NCBI GenBank assembly: GCA_028291615.1
Contig: JAQGHM010000127.1
Span: 19,850-83,849, forward strand
From: Phycisphaerales bacterium
Lineage (GTDB): Bacteria; Planctomycetota; Phycisphaerae; Tepidisphaerales; Tepidisphaeraceae
Reading direction: 5' to 3'
Length of the DNA stretch: 64,000 bases
Within the stretch, counting starts at the first letter, position 1, and each line of letters begins with the position of its first letter. This document shows, piece by piece, positions 1-8,310 of the stretch. The notes below the pieces were generated by a model. It saw only the letters and a list, made by a program, of their open reading frames with translations, did not search any database and was not told where the DNA came from. A program made the position numbers and the translations under genes.

Positions 1-17
1 AGGGGCGAAACCGGATC

Positions 18-1265
18 ATGTTCGCGGCGTCGGCGGACCACGGGCGGACGTGGGGACCGCCGCGATTTGTAGAGGAAGATCCGCGCGGGAGCTTTGGGTA
101 TACGAGCGTGACGTTCGTGAAGGGGCATGCGCTGCTGACGTATTACGATTGGCGCGATCATGGGCAGCCGGGGTTTGCGGAGACGAGTCTGCGCGAGCGG
201 TTGATTTCGGTCGGGTGGTTCAAGGGAGAGGTGACGCCGCCGGTGTTTCGGACGGCGGGCGAGCCGGTGCTGCGCGCGGATCGGGCGGGGGAGGGGCGGA
301 TCGTGTCGATGAACTCGGGGCTGCTGGTGGAGGAGGGGCGCTGGCGGTTGTGGTATACGAACGGGGCGCTGGGGCCGATAGGGGAGCGGCTGCGGGTGTG
401 TTATGCGGAGTCGAAGGACGCGGGACGGACGTGGGTGAAGGCGGAAGAGAATGTCGTGCTGCCTGCGAAGGGGGAGACGACGGATTTCTATCACGCGAGC
501 GTGCATCGCGCATCGGACCGGCGGATCGTAATGTTCGTCTGGCGGAACGGCGGGGACGGCGAGAGCGGGATGTGGCGTTATGTATCGGAGGATAACGGCC
601 GGACGTTTGCCGCGTCCCCGGAGCGGGCGCTGATCGCGGCGTGGTTTGCCAAAGATGCGGTGAAGGCGGCAGCGGGGGCCGGGCGCGAGAGCAATGATGC
701 GTTCGATGTAGTGCGGAACAATGATGGATCGTACGCGTACTTCGCGGCGTGCGTGAGGAAGGCGACCGATCCGCGTCAGGTGATCAAGCATGATAACGCC
801 GCCGGATGGGTGCGGCTGATCGGCCACGCGAGCAGCCCGGACGGCGTAACGTGGACACCGACGGAGATCGTCATCGAATCGGATCACGGCCACGGTGATC
901 CGTGGGACGAGCAGTTTTACGGGATGCAGGTATTTCGGTATCGCGGGTTTTGGCTGGGGCTGTTGTTCACGTTTCACGCGGAGAGCCAGGTCATTCAGCC
1001 GGAGTGGGCGTGGAGTCACAACGGCGTGAACTGGGCGCGGACGCGGACGCCTTGCGCACCGCTGGGGGATGAGGGGCGGTTTGATTCGCGGATGTTGTTG
1101 TTCGGCAGCGTGGTGGTGACGGCGGAGGAGGTGGTGTGGATGTACAGCGGATACGATTGGCGGCACAACGCGTTCAAGAAAGGCGAGGTGGGATCGGCCA
1201 TCGGGCGGGCGGTGCTGCCGAGAAAAGAACTGGATAGCTGGCTCGACACGCTGGCCGCGCCGTGA
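18..1265 (+). CDS. Sialidase/neuraminidase-like BNR-repeat protein, cut by left edge
   Basis: Predicted six-bladed beta-propeller of the sialidase (BNR/Asp-box) superfamily, probably acting on glycans or a related sugar-binding protein. At least four Asp-box-like turns are visible: SADHGRTW at the very start, SKDAGRTW near residue 135, SEDNGRTF near 190 and SSPDGVTW near 275. The reading frame stays open to base 3 and the first box is directly preceded by a plausible strand (GRNRI), so the true start, and any signal peptide, lies left of the window and the first Met at 18 is probably internal. A catalytic Arg triad cannot be assigned by eye, so enzymatic activity is uncertain. The next gene is convergent and only 12 bases away. 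Confidence 0.75.
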   Translation: MFAASADHGRTWGPPRFVEEDPRGSFGYTSVTFVKGHALLTYYDWRDHGQPGFAETSLRERLISVGWFKGEVTPPVFRTAGEPVLRADRAGEGRIVSMNSGLLVEEGRWRLWYTNGALGPIGERLRVCYAESKDAGRTWVKAEENVVLPAKGETTDFYHASVHRASDRRIVMFVWRNGGDGESGMWRYVSEDNGRTFAASPERALIAAWFAKDAVKAAAGAGRESNDAFDVVRNNDGSYAYFAACVRKATDPRQVIKHDNAAGWVRLIGHASSPDGVTWTPTEIVIESDHGHGDPWDEQFYGMQVFRYRGFWLGLLFTFHAESQVIQPEWAWSHNGVNWARTRTPCAPLGDEGRFDSRMLLFGSVVVTAEEVVWMYSGYDWRHNAFKKGEVGSAIGRAVLPRKELDSWLDTLAAP

Positions 1266-1277
1266 CAGGCAATGCCG

Positions 1278-2498
1278 CTATCGCCACCGCAGCAGTGCTC
1301 CGCCGCCCGCGGTCAAACTTACCTTCACTACCGGCTTGTCATCGACCCGATCAACCTGGATCGGCTTCCAGGCTCTCTCGTGAATGTCAAACTGCTCGGC
1401 CTTGTCCCCTGCCACTGGCACCGCCACGTCCGCTGCGCCGCTGCTGCGGTCCGCATTGGCCACGAATAGCAGCGTCGCCCCATCCGCAGCCTTGAAGCGG
1501 CCGAGCGTGACGTCCACCGCCCCCTGCTTCATCTGCGTCACTGCGAGCGACTCCGCCCGCAGCAGTTCACGCCCCAGCGCCTGCAGCTCGCCGTTAACCG
1601 TCCGCACCTCGTCGAAGTGCGGGTCGCGCTTGCCGGCCGGGTCGATCATCGCATGCCGCCATTTCGCCGTCTTGTCCGTCGCTTCCGGGGACCAGTAGGT
1701 AAACCACAGCACCCCGCGCCCACCGTACGCTAATGTCTGAAACGCCTCATACCGCAGGTCGGCGATGGTTGGGCTGGCGTACCCAAAGTGCTGCGTGACC
1801 AATATGATCTGCCAGAATGGCGTCCGCGCTTCCAGCGACACCTTTCGCGCGATCTCCAGGTTTTCAACCCACACCCGCCTCGGCTCCGGTTTGGGCAGTG
1901 CCGAAAAGTAGTTGTCGTAACTGAAGAACGGCGTCCGCACTTCCTTCACATACCGGCTCAGGTACTCCTCGTAGGTCTTCGTCCCCAGCGCGGCCAGCGG
2001 GCAGTGATTCGGCAGCAGGTTGATGAACGCGGGATGCTCGGGGTCCTTCTCCTTCAGGTATGCGACGGTCTGCCCCAGCGCGGGATACGCACCTGCGCCC
2101 GGCTCGTCCACGAGGTGATAGCCGAGGAACGCCGGGTGTTTCGCGTAATCGGCGACGATCGCGTCGATCCGCTTCTTCGCCGCGTCGTCCGGCACGCCCA
2201 GCGGCATGCGACCGTCGGCGACGAAGGCCTTGAGCCCGACCTGCTGACAGAACCCGAGGATCTTCCGGTTCAGTTCCACGTCCGCGCCCGCGCACATGGG
2301 CATGACGAACGTGAACCCCGCCTCCTTGATCTCCCGGTACCGCTCGAGCGTCGCGAACTCCGGCATTGGCCCGCACCAGTAGCTGATGGGGAACTCGTCG
2401 ATTGGAATGCCCGCGGGCCAGTCGGCCGCGAGCGAACGCGTTCCGATGAGCATGAGGACGACGACGAATACAACGAAGCGGCTTATACGAATGATCAA
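1278..2498 (-). CDS. Secreted glycoside-hydrolase-like TIM-barrel protein
   Basis: A 406-residue protein with an N-terminal signal peptide (hydrophobic stretch at residues 7-19, then SLAADW). The body looks like a glycoside hydrolase clan A type barrel: the segment FLGYHLVDEPG near residue 125 places an acidic residue at a strand end, as in beta-galactosidase-like families, and GVLWFTYWSP near residue 260 resembles a late barrel strand. The last 100 residues form a beta-rich domain. The start is a TTG preceded by GGGAGGAAGAGG; the next in-frame ATG would remove half of the signal peptide. The family and substrate are not certain. It lies downstream of, and on the same strand as, the asd pair. 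Confidence 0.65.
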   Translation of the reverse strand: MIIRISRFVVFVVVLMLIGTRSLAADWPAGIPIDEFPISYWCGPMPEFATLERYREIKEAGFTFVMPMCAGADVELNRKILGFCQQVGLKAFVADGRMPLGVPDDAAKKRIDAIVADYAKHPAFLGYHLVDEPGAGAYPALGQTVAYLKEKDPEHPAFINLLPNHCPLAALGTKTYEEYLSRYVKEVRTPFFSYDNYFSALPKPEPRRVWVENLEIARKVSLEARTPFWQIILVTQHFGYASPTIADLRYEAFQTLAYGGRGVLWFTYWSPEATDKTAKWRHAMIDPAGKRDPHFDEVRTVNGELQALGRELLRAESLAVTQMKQGAVDVTLGRFKAADGATLLFVANADRSSGAADVAVPVAGDKAEQFDIHERAWKPIQVDRVDDKPVVKVSLTAGGGALLRWR

Positions 2499-2523
2499 AA
2501 CCTCTTCCTCCCGTAAATCCCAC

Positions 2524-2574
2524 CATCACCGGAGAGCGGTACTGCACAATCGTACCCGAAATGAACTGGTGATG
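2524..2574. repeat. Nested inverted repeat upstream of the glycosidase gene
   Basis: Outer arms CATCACC (2524-2530) and GGTGATG (2568-2574) enclose inner arms GGTAC (2538-2542) and GTACC (2552-2556). The structure lies in the 95-base gap between the unknown gene ending at 2594 and the TTG start at 2498. It could be a transcriptional attenuator, an operator or a weak terminator. No U-run follows it on the minus strand. Confidence 0.4.
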
Positions 2575-2593
2575 ACGCCTGCGACACCGTCGC

Positions 2594-3166
2594 TCAGCCC
2601 TTACCCCGCTTCGTCTGCTTTTCAATGTCGTACTCGCGCGCCATCTCGCGTTGAAACTCGTCGCTTCTGAGGAACGCGGTCATGATCTTCGCCCGCCGCT
2701 TCGGATCCGATTCCTGTTCAAGTACCACTCTATTCTGCCGCGCGAGAACGCGCTGCATCCGCGCGGAATAGTTGACGTCAATGTCGGGCTCTTCAAATGC
2801 TGGCCACTCACGCAGCATTTCTCGATCGCCATCGGCGTAACACAACAGCCCCTGACGACTCATGAATTTGAACAGCGGCTTCGCCAGCACCTCGAAATTG
2901 CCATAAAAGCGAACGTCGAGGTGGCGCTCGTAAATGACGCCCTCGATGCTGACTTCGGCACGCGCATTTTCCAGAAAAAACAATTGATCCCGCATGCCAA
3001 CTCGGGCAAAACCTCGCACCGACTTCAGTTGTGCGAACAGGCTGGGACCGTCAATCGCGGCGAGGTTGGACGGGACGACCCCCGCACAGAGTTGTTTGCC
3101 GGTCTTGACGCTATCGGCGCCGGTATTGGCTTTCCAGAAGATGAGTCTCGCGGCCACCTGTGCCAT
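2594..3166 (-). CDS. Conserved-looking protein of unknown function coupled to asd
   Basis: A 190-residue soluble, charged protein with no signal peptide or membrane segment. I do not recognise the family. The N-terminal half looks mixed alpha/beta (KSVRGFARVGMRDQLFFLEN); the C-terminal third is helical and very basic/acidic, ending TKRGKG. It starts only three bases after the asd stop codon, and a GGAGAAG sequence inside the end of asd can serve as its ribosome binding site, so the two are very likely co-transcribed and translationally coupled. Base composition is less GC-biased than in the neighbouring genes. Confidence 0.55.
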   Translation of the reverse strand: MAQVAARLIFWKANTGADSVKTGKQLCAGVVPSNLAAIDGPSLFAQLKSVRGFARVGMRDQLFFLENARAEVSIEGVIYERHLDVRFYGNFEVLAKPLFKFMSRQGLLCYADGDREMLREWPAFEEPDIDVNYSARMQRVLARQNRVVLEQESDPKRRAKIMTAFLRSDEFQREMAREYDIEKQTKRGKG

Positions 3167-3169
3167 GGC

Positions 3170-4171
3170 TCAGATCAACTTCTCCGCAATCTGCACCGCG
3201 TTGGTCGCTGCGCCTTTGCGGATCTGGTCGCCGCTGACGAAGAGTTCGATGCCACGACCGTCTTCGCGGCTGATGTCTTGGCGGATTCGGCCGACCAGCA
3301 CGTTATCCTGGCCGCTTGCTTCAAGAGGCATTGGGAAATGGTTGCTCGCGGCATCGTCCACGATCGTGACACCCGGGGCCTTGCTTAGGATTCGCCGCAC
3401 TTCGTCCGGCGTGATCGGGCGCTCGAACTCCAGGTTGATGCTCTCGCTGTGGGCTCTGGGTATCGGCACGCGGATGCAGGTGGCGGTGATCATGATCTTC
3501 GGGTCGTTGAAGATCTTGCGGGTCTCCTGCACCATCTTGTTCTCTTCTTCGTTGTAGCCGTTCTCGGCGATCTTCGTGTTGTGGCTGAAGATGTTGTTCG
3601 CGATCTGGTGCGGGAACTTTTCCTTCACGATCGGCTGGCCGGTCGCGTACGCCTTGAGCTGCGCCTCGAGCTCATATAAGCCCCACGCGCCGGCGCCGCT
3701 GACGGCCTGGTAGGTGCTCACGATGATCCGTTTGACCTTATTCACCTTGTGAAGAGGCCAGACGGGAACGTTCATGATGATCGTCGAGCAATTCGGGTTG
3801 GCGATCAGGCCGTTGTGCTTGTGGATGGCTTCGGGATTCACCTCGGGCACGACCAGCGGGATCCCTTCCTTCATGCGGAAGGCGGAGGTGTTGTCAACCA
3901 CGATCGCCTTGGCGGCGACGGCGGCGGGGGCGAATTCCTTGCTGATCGATCCGCCGGCGGAAAAGAAGGCGATCTGGATGTCCTTGAAGGAGTCTTTCGT
4001 CAGTTCTTCAACCGTATAAGTCTGGCCGCGAAATTCGACGGTCTTGCCGGCGCTGCGGCCCGAGGCGAGCAGGCGCAATTGCTTGATCGGGAAATTTCGC
4101 TCGGCCAAGACGGTTAAAAATTCCTGGCCGACGGCGCCGGTGGCGCCAGCAATCGCGACGTTGACGGACAT
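3170..4171 (-). CDS. asd: Aspartate-semialdehyde dehydrogenase
   Basis: Converts L-aspartyl-4-phosphate to L-aspartate 4-semialdehyde with NADPH, the branch point to lysine/diaminopimelate, methionine and threonine. The 333 residues match the usual family length. The N-terminal dinucleotide-binding loop GATGAVG lies at residues 9-15, the active-site cysteine is C128 in NPNCST, the motif QAVSGAG follows at about 155, and the base-catalyst histidine is H241 in RVPIPRAHSE. The ATG at 4171 is preceded by GCGGAGT at suitable spacing. It is followed three bases later by an unknown gene on the same strand. Confidence 0.95.
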   Translation of the reverse strand: MSVNVAIAGATGAVGQEFLTVLAERNFPIKQLRLLASGRSAGKTVEFRGQTYTVEELTKDSFKDIQIAFFSAGGSISKEFAPAAVAAKAIVVDNTSAFRMKEGIPLVVPEVNPEAIHKHNGLIANPNCSTIIMNVPVWPLHKVNKVKRIIVSTYQAVSGAGAWGLYELEAQLKAYATGQPIVKEKFPHQIANNIFSHNTKIAENGYNEEENKMVQETRKIFNDPKIMITATCIRVPIPRAHSESINLEFERPITPDEVRRILSKAPGVTIVDDAASNHFPMPLEASGQDNVLVGRIRQDISREDGRGIELFVSGDQIRKGAATNAVQIAEKLI

Positions 4172-4263
4172 ATGGACTCCGCGCGGAAAAGTTGGAAAGA
4201 AGAAAAATTAAAATGCAAAGGCCGCCGGGTGAACCGTGTTTCATGCCAGTACCGCGGGTCGGA

Positions 4264-4282
4264 CAGCCTTAAATAAAGGCTG
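4264..4282. repeat. Seven-base-pair hairpin in the asd leader region
   Basis: Perfect arms CAGCCTT and AAGGCTG with loop AAATA, about 95 bases upstream of the asd start codon. It may be an operator or a leader structure; there is no U-run to make it a classical terminator. Confidence 0.4.
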
Positions 4283-4515
4283 CGTCGCACGCGGGAACTA
4301 GCACGTTGTGGGTTTCATCGGCGGCCTGCTGACTTTTATCGTATATCGAACTCGTGAGATATTGTCGCATAAGCGCGGCATGCTTTCAAGATCGCGAGGG
4401 AGGGGCGCGGCGCGCGGGCCTGTGCGTTGAGGGCGGGAACAATTGCCTTAGGTTGAAAGTTATCTTACTGTTCGGCTTCACGGGAGAGGGACCTTCGAAT
4501 CCATTTGTATCGGAG

Positions 4516-4533
4516 CCGGCGGTTTAACGCCGG
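4516..4533 (+). promoter_or_regulatory. Leader hairpin abutting the ribosome binding site of regulator 1
   Basis: Six-base-pair arms CCGGCG and CGCCGG with loop GTTTAA. The right arm ends one base before GGAGG, the probable ribosome binding site of the regulator at 4546, so folding could limit initiation. The paralogue at 5815 has a similar GGGGAG site but not this hairpin. Confidence 0.35.
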
Positions 4534-4545
4534 GGAGGCGGTCTC

Positions 4546-5664
4546 ATGCGTTCTCACCGGGCCGGACACGACCGTAAGCGGGTGCTGCTGCTCCTGCAGT
4601 ATTATGACTACCGCCATCACCTCGGCGTCGCGCGCTACGCGCTGGAGGCTGGCTGGGCGCTGGAAGACGCCTATACGCAGGTGCGCAGCCTTCCCGAAAG
4701 CTGGGAAGGAGACGGGGTGATCTCATTTCACGGCCCGAGTCAGCAATTCGTCGATTGGCTGCAGCAAACGAAAGTGCCGGTGGTGGACATGGGGGAAGAT
4801 TGCGGGATCAGCGACTTTCCGCGCGTGCAGACGGACAACCAGCGGATCGCGGAACTGGCAGTCGCGCACTTTGCGGAGCGGGGGTACAAGAAGGTCGGTT
4901 TCGCCTGGGCGTTTGATACGATCATCAAGCACCGCCGGCAGGAGGCGATGGAAGCCGCCGCCAAGGCGCGGGGGCTGAAGTTTTACGACGTGCCGCTGGA
5001 GCGGATCGCGCTCCTGGGGGCGGAGGGGGCGTTTCCGATCGGCTTGCTGACGCCGCACGATGCGATCGCGGTGCGGGCGCTTCGGGCGTGTGAAGACGCG
5101 GGGGTGCTGGTTCCCGAGCAGGCGGCGCTGATCGGGGTGGATAACTTTGAATACCGCTGTGAGCCGGCTTCGGTGCCGCTGTCGAGCATCGATCCGGACC
5201 AGGAGCGCGTCGGTTACGAGGCGGCGGCGATGCTGGACAAGCTGATGTCGGGCAAGACGCTCGAGCAGCGCGCGATCCGCGTGCCGCCGATCGGGATCGT
5301 GCAGCGCGATTCGACGGACATGGCGGCGGTGGCGGACGTGGAGGTGGCGCGGGCGCTGCGGTTCATCGTGCAGAATTTTCGCACGCGCCTGGGGCTGCGC
5401 GACGTGGCGCGGGCAACGGACATCTCGCTGCGGCGGCTGCAGACGCGCTTCAAGGAACACCTCGACCGCACGATCCTCCAGGAAATCAACGGCCGGCGCG
5501 TGAAGCACGCGCAAGGATTGCTGGCGGCAACGCGCAAGAAAATTCACGTGGTCGCAGGCGAGTGCGGCTTTGGCAGTTCGGTCAAACTCATTCGCGTTTT
5601 CCGCCAATATGTGGGCACGAGCCCCAAGCGCTATCGCAAGCAGGTCAAAGAAATCAAAGGATGA
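4546..5664 (+). CDS. XylR-type transcriptional regulator (LacI-like sensor plus AraC HTH), copy 1
   Basis: A 372-residue one-component regulator in the XylR arrangement: an N-terminal periplasmic-binding-protein-like sugar-sensing domain (about residues 10-265, beginning RKRVLLLLQYYDYRHH) and a C-terminal AraC family double helix-turn-helix (about 270-368). The HTH shows the typical LGLRDVARATDISLRRLQ and, in the second half, ECGFGSSVKLIRVFRQYVG with TSPKRYRK. By family it binds a sugar and controls carbohydrate-use genes; the ligand is unknown. It is followed by a close paralogue on the same strand after 150 bases. The adjacent glycosidase- and DUF1080-type genes are possible targets, by inference only. 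Confidence 0.85.
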   Translation: MRSHRAGHDRKRVLLLLQYYDYRHHLGVARYALEAGWALEDAYTQVRSLPESWEGDGVISFHGPSQQFVDWLQQTKVPVVDMGEDCGISDFPRVQTDNQRIAELAVAHFAERGYKKVGFAWAFDTIIKHRRQEAMEAAAKARGLKFYDVPLERIALLGAEGAFPIGLLTPHDAIAVRALRACEDAGVLVPEQAALIGVDNFEYRCEPASVPLSSIDPDQERVGYEAAAMLDKLMSGKTLEQRAIRVPPIGIVQRDSTDMAAVADVEVARALRFIVQNFRTRLGLRDVARATDISLRRLQTRFKEHLDRTILQEINGRRVKHAQGLLAATRKKIHVVAGECGFGSSVKLIRVFRQYVGTSPKRYRKQVKEIKG

Positions 5665-5727
5665 AAGATGACGGCCAGATGATGGAATGGAGGCATCGTT
5701 CCGATTCATCCTTTCGCTTTCATCCTT
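5657..5727. repeat. Long imperfect inverted repeat between the two regulators
   Basis: Arms AAGGATGAAAG (5657-5667, spanning the stop codon of copy 1) and CTTTCATCCTT (5717-5727) are perfectly complementary. Inside them a further partial pairing of GATGGAA with TTCC and CATC is possible. The right side contains the words CATCCTTTCGC and TTTCATCCTT in tandem, so it resembles the short word-like repeats elsewhere in this window. Confidence 0.5.
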
Positions 5728-5814
5728 CTTAGATTCTCCTCATTTACGAAACCACATCGGCGTGTACAATCCCAACCGCTCGAAACGAAACTCACCACCG
5801 GGGAGTCGGCGACG

Positions 5815-6999
5815 ATGCTCAATGACCGCAACATAGACGTGCAGGTGCCGGGGCGTCGCGCGGGGGTGCGACGGTCGGGCAATCGCAAGCGGGTGCTGTT
5901 GGTCCTGCAGTATTACGATTACCGCCACCACAGCGGCGTCGCGAAGTACGCCGCCAAGGCGGGGTGGGCGCTGGAAGATGCTTACACGATGATTCGAAGT
6001 CTGCCGGAGACGTGGGACGGCGACGGCATCATCTCCATGCACGGGCCGAGCGAACATTTCGTCGATTGGCTCAAGCAGGCGAAGGCGCCGGTGGTGGACA
6101 TCGGGGAATATGAATCCCTCTCCGACTTCCCGCGCGTCAGCACCGATTCGCAGCGGATCGCGCAGATGGCGATAGACCATTACGTCGGGCACGGCTACAA
6201 GAACGACGTGTTTGCCTGGCTGAACGACAACGTGATCAAGTCCAAGCGGATGGCGGCGGCGCAGCGCGCCGCCGAGGCGGGCGGGCTGGCCTTCTGGGAC
6301 GTGCACCTCGATCAGATTCCGTCGCTGCCGGAGCGTGGGGCGCTGCCGCTGGGGCTTCTCGCAGCTAATGACGGGATCGCGATCCGGGCTTTGCGCGCGT
6401 GCGAAGACGCGGGAATCCTGGTGCCCGAAGAGGTGGCGATCCTGGGGATCGACAACTTCGAGTACCGCTGCGTGCCGGCCTCGGTGCCGATCTCGAGCAT
6501 CGATGCGGACCAGGAACGATTGGGGTATGAGGCGGCGGCGCTGCTGGATCGATTGATGGCGGGTGCGCCGCGGCCGGAGCGGATCATCGAGATTCCGCCG
6601 GTGGGGATCGTGCAGCGGGATTCGACGGACATGCTGGCGGTGGAGGACGTTGAGGTGGCCAAGGCGCTGCGGTTCGTGATCGCGCACTTCAAGGAGCATG
6701 TGGGGCTGCGCGACGTGGCGCGGGCGACTTCGCTGTCGCTGCGGCGGTTGCAGACGCGCTTCAAGGAGCACCTGGGGCGCACGATCCTGCAGGAGATCAA
6801 CGGGCGGCGGGTTACGCACGCGCAGATGCTGCTGAAGACGACGAACAAGAAGATCCACGTGATCGCGGCTGAGTGCGGGTTTGGGGGGTCTGTGAAGATG
6901 ATCCGGGTGTTCAATCAGTACGTCGGCACGAGCCCTAAGCGCTATCGCAAGGAGCTGCGGCGGACGGAGTTGCAGGACGTCAGCGCAGCGGGCGAGTAG
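5815..6999 (+). CDS. XylR-type transcriptional regulator, copy 2
   Basis: A 394-residue paralogue of the preceding gene, nearly co-linear along its whole length: same N-terminal sensing-domain start (NRKRVLLVLQYYDYRHH), same TDSQRIAQMA and NFEYRCVPASVP segments, and an almost identical C-terminal AraC HTH (VGLRDVARATSLSLRRLQ, ECGFGGSVKMIRVFNQYVG). It differs by a 15-residue longer N-terminus, a 20-residue C-terminal tail and many substitutions in the sensing domain (for example PRVSTD against PRVQTD), so the two may respond to different sugars. ATG at 5815 is preceded by GGGGAG. It reads convergently toward the VOC gene, which ends one base away. Confidence 0.85.
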   Translation: MLNDRNIDVQVPGRRAGVRRSGNRKRVLLVLQYYDYRHHSGVAKYAAKAGWALEDAYTMIRSLPETWDGDGIISMHGPSEHFVDWLKQAKAPVVDIGEYESLSDFPRVSTDSQRIAQMAIDHYVGHGYKNDVFAWLNDNVIKSKRMAAAQRAAEAGGLAFWDVHLDQIPSLPERGALPLGLLAANDGIAIRALRACEDAGILVPEEVAILGIDNFEYRCVPASVPISSIDADQERLGYEAAALLDRLMAGAPRPERIIEIPPVGIVQRDSTDMLAVEDVEVAKALRFVIAHFKEHVGLRDVARATSLSLRRLQTRFKEHLGRTILQEINGRRVTHAQMLLKTTNKKIHVIAAECGFGGSVKMIRVFNQYVGTSPKRYRKELRRTELQDVSAAGE

Positions 7000-7000
7000 T

Positions 7001-7432
7001 TCAGGGGACGATGACGCTGCCGTCTTCGCGGAACTGGAATGCGCCGTGGGCGATTTCCCAGAGGTAGCCGTCGGGGTCTGAGAAGTAGCCGCTGTAGCCG
7101 CCCCAGAAGGTGTTCTGCGCGGGCTTTTCAATCTTGGCGCCTGCGGCTTCGGCTAGCTTTAGAATCTCGTCCACTTCTTCCTTCTGGCGGACGTTGTGGG
7201 CGAGGGCGATGCCGGAGAACTTGGCGCGCTCGATGCCTTCGAAGGCTGGGGAAACGTCTTTGGCGAGTTCTTCGTAGGGGTAGAGGGCGAGGCAGAGGCC
7301 GCGCGTCTGGAAGAAGATGACGCCTTTGTCTGGGGTCCAGGTGGTGGGGAAGCCGAGGCCGTCGCGGTAGAACTTGAGCGAGCGCTCGAGATCTTTGACG
7401 CCCAGGGTGATGAGGCTGACGCGCGGTTCCAT
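7001..7432 (-). CDS. VOC (glyoxalase/dioxygenase fold) family protein
   Basis: A 143-residue vicinal-oxygen-chelate protein with two beta-alpha-beta-beta-beta modules: SLITLGVKDLERSLKFYRDG at the start and the typical end of the second module, GYFSDPDGYLWEIAH, which supplies the glutamate metal ligand. By family it may be a lyase, dioxygenase or resistance protein; the substrate cannot be read. I chose ATG at 7432 because AAAGGG precedes it at nine bases and the VOC fold begins right after it; an upstream GTG at 7456 is less likely. Confidence 0.8.
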   Translation of the reverse strand: MEPRVSLITLGVKDLERSLKFYRDGLGFPTTWTPDKGVIFFQTRGLCLALYPYEELAKDVSPAFEGIERAKFSGIALAHNVRQKEEVDEILKLAEAAGAKIEKPAQNTFWGGYSGYFSDPDGYLWEIAHGAFQFREDGSVIVP

Positions 7433-7483
7433 GACGTTGGCCCTTTGGTACATCACACGGCCCGCAAGCGGGCCGGCTAAACT

Positions 7484-8167
7484 TTAATCGGGGAGGACTT
7501 TGACGCGGATGTTACGGAACCAGCATTTGCTGACGGGGTCGTGGGCCTGGAGGGCGAACGTGCCGCTGGAGATGACGCGGCCTTCGCGGCCTTTTTTGCG
7601 GTTGGGGGGCGTGGGCTCGGTGTAGTCGATCGTGGTCTTGCCGTTGACGATCAGGACGATGTGCTTGCCCTCGACGCGGATCACGTAGGTGCTCCATTCG
7701 TTGTCCTTGGCGGCGGATTCCTTGACGTCTTCGACGTCGTAGAGGGAGCCGGTTTTCTTGGGGTCCTTGGTGAAGGAGTCGCCGCAGATCTGGCACTCGT
7801 AACCCTTTTCGACTTTCTTTTTGGCGCCGGGGTTTTCGGTGTGGAAGAAGATGCCTGAGTTGGAGGTGGGGCCCATCTTGAACTCGGCGCGGAGCTCGAA
7901 GTTTTTGAATTTGGCGTCGTTGACTGGGCCGGAGTAGAAGAGGTGGGTGAAGGCGCCGTGGGTGAGGATGCAGCCGTCATCGATGGTGAAGGCGTCGGCC
8001 ATGGATTTGTCTTGCGGGGTCCAGCCGTCGAGGGTTTTGCCGTCGAAGAGGGAGACGAAGCCTTCTTCTTTGTCAACGGCTGCCGGCTTGTCGGCGGCGA
8101 GGGTGAGGGTGGCGAGCGTGAGGGTGGCGAGGGAGAGGGCGATGAGGAAGGTCAGGTGGTGGCGCAT
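7484..8167 (-). CDS. Secreted DUF1080 (3-keto-disaccharide hydrolase-like) protein
   Basis: A 227-residue exported protein with a clear signal peptide (LTFLIALSLATLTLATLTLA, cut before DKPA). The concanavalin-A-like DUF1080 fold is recognisable from EEGFVSLFDGKTLDGWTPQD near residue 35, GPTSNSGIFFHTE near 110 and WSTYVIRVEGKHI near 165. DUF1080 proteins are greatly expanded in planctomycetes, and some cleave 3-keto-glycosides. The start at 8167 is supported by AAAGGAA five bases upstream; the same frame remains open for another hundred codons, but that stretch is proline/asparagine-rich repeat translation and not protein-like. Confidence 0.9.
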   Translation of the reverse strand: MRHHLTFLIALSLATLTLATLTLAADKPAAVDKEEGFVSLFDGKTLDGWTPQDKSMADAFTIDDGCILTHGAFTHLFYSGPVNDAKFKNFELRAEFKMGPTSNSGIFFHTENPGAKKKVEKGYECQICGDSFTKDPKKTGSLYDVEDVKESAAKDNEWSTYVIRVEGKHIVLIVNGKTTIDYTEPTPPNRKKGREGRVISSGTFALQAHDPVSKCWFRNIRVKVLPD

Positions 8168-8281
8168 GGGGGTTCCTTTCGATGGAGGGGTATCATGGGG
8201 TGGCGGGGTTGCGGCTGCAAGCGGAATTGGGGTGGGGGTGGGGTTAAGATGGGCGGGTGGAATTTCGCGTTTTGCGTATAC

Positions 8282-8310
8282 GTCGCATTTGGTCGCATTT
8301 GGTCGCATCG
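8282..8310. repeat. Period-10 direct repeat of GTCGCATTTG
   Basis: Three consecutive ten-base units: GTCGCATTTG, GTCGCATTTG, GTCGCATCGG. It sits inside the GT-skewed spacer upstream of the DUF1080 gene and looks like local slippage expansion. Confidence 0.6.

Larger units (their letters stand above)
4172..4545. other. Divergent intergenic region, asd and XylR-like regulator 1
   Basis: This 374-base region must hold the promoters of both divergent genes. It contains a hairpin CAGCCTT-AAATA-AAGGCTG (4264-4282) on the asd leader side and a second one, CCGGCG-GTTTAA-CGCCGG (4516-4533), just before the GGGGAGG ribosome binding site of the regulator. I looked for a lysine riboswitch ahead of asd and could not support one. 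No ORF with a convincing start was seen. Confidence 0.5.

Noticed and set aside
4172..4400. Possible lysine riboswitch upstream of asd
   Set aside because: I looked for the conserved core and multiple-arm layout on the minus strand and found only one small hairpin.
8282..8310. CRISPR-like direct repeats
   Set aside because: The units are ten bases and directly adjacent without spacers, and no cas genes are present in the window.
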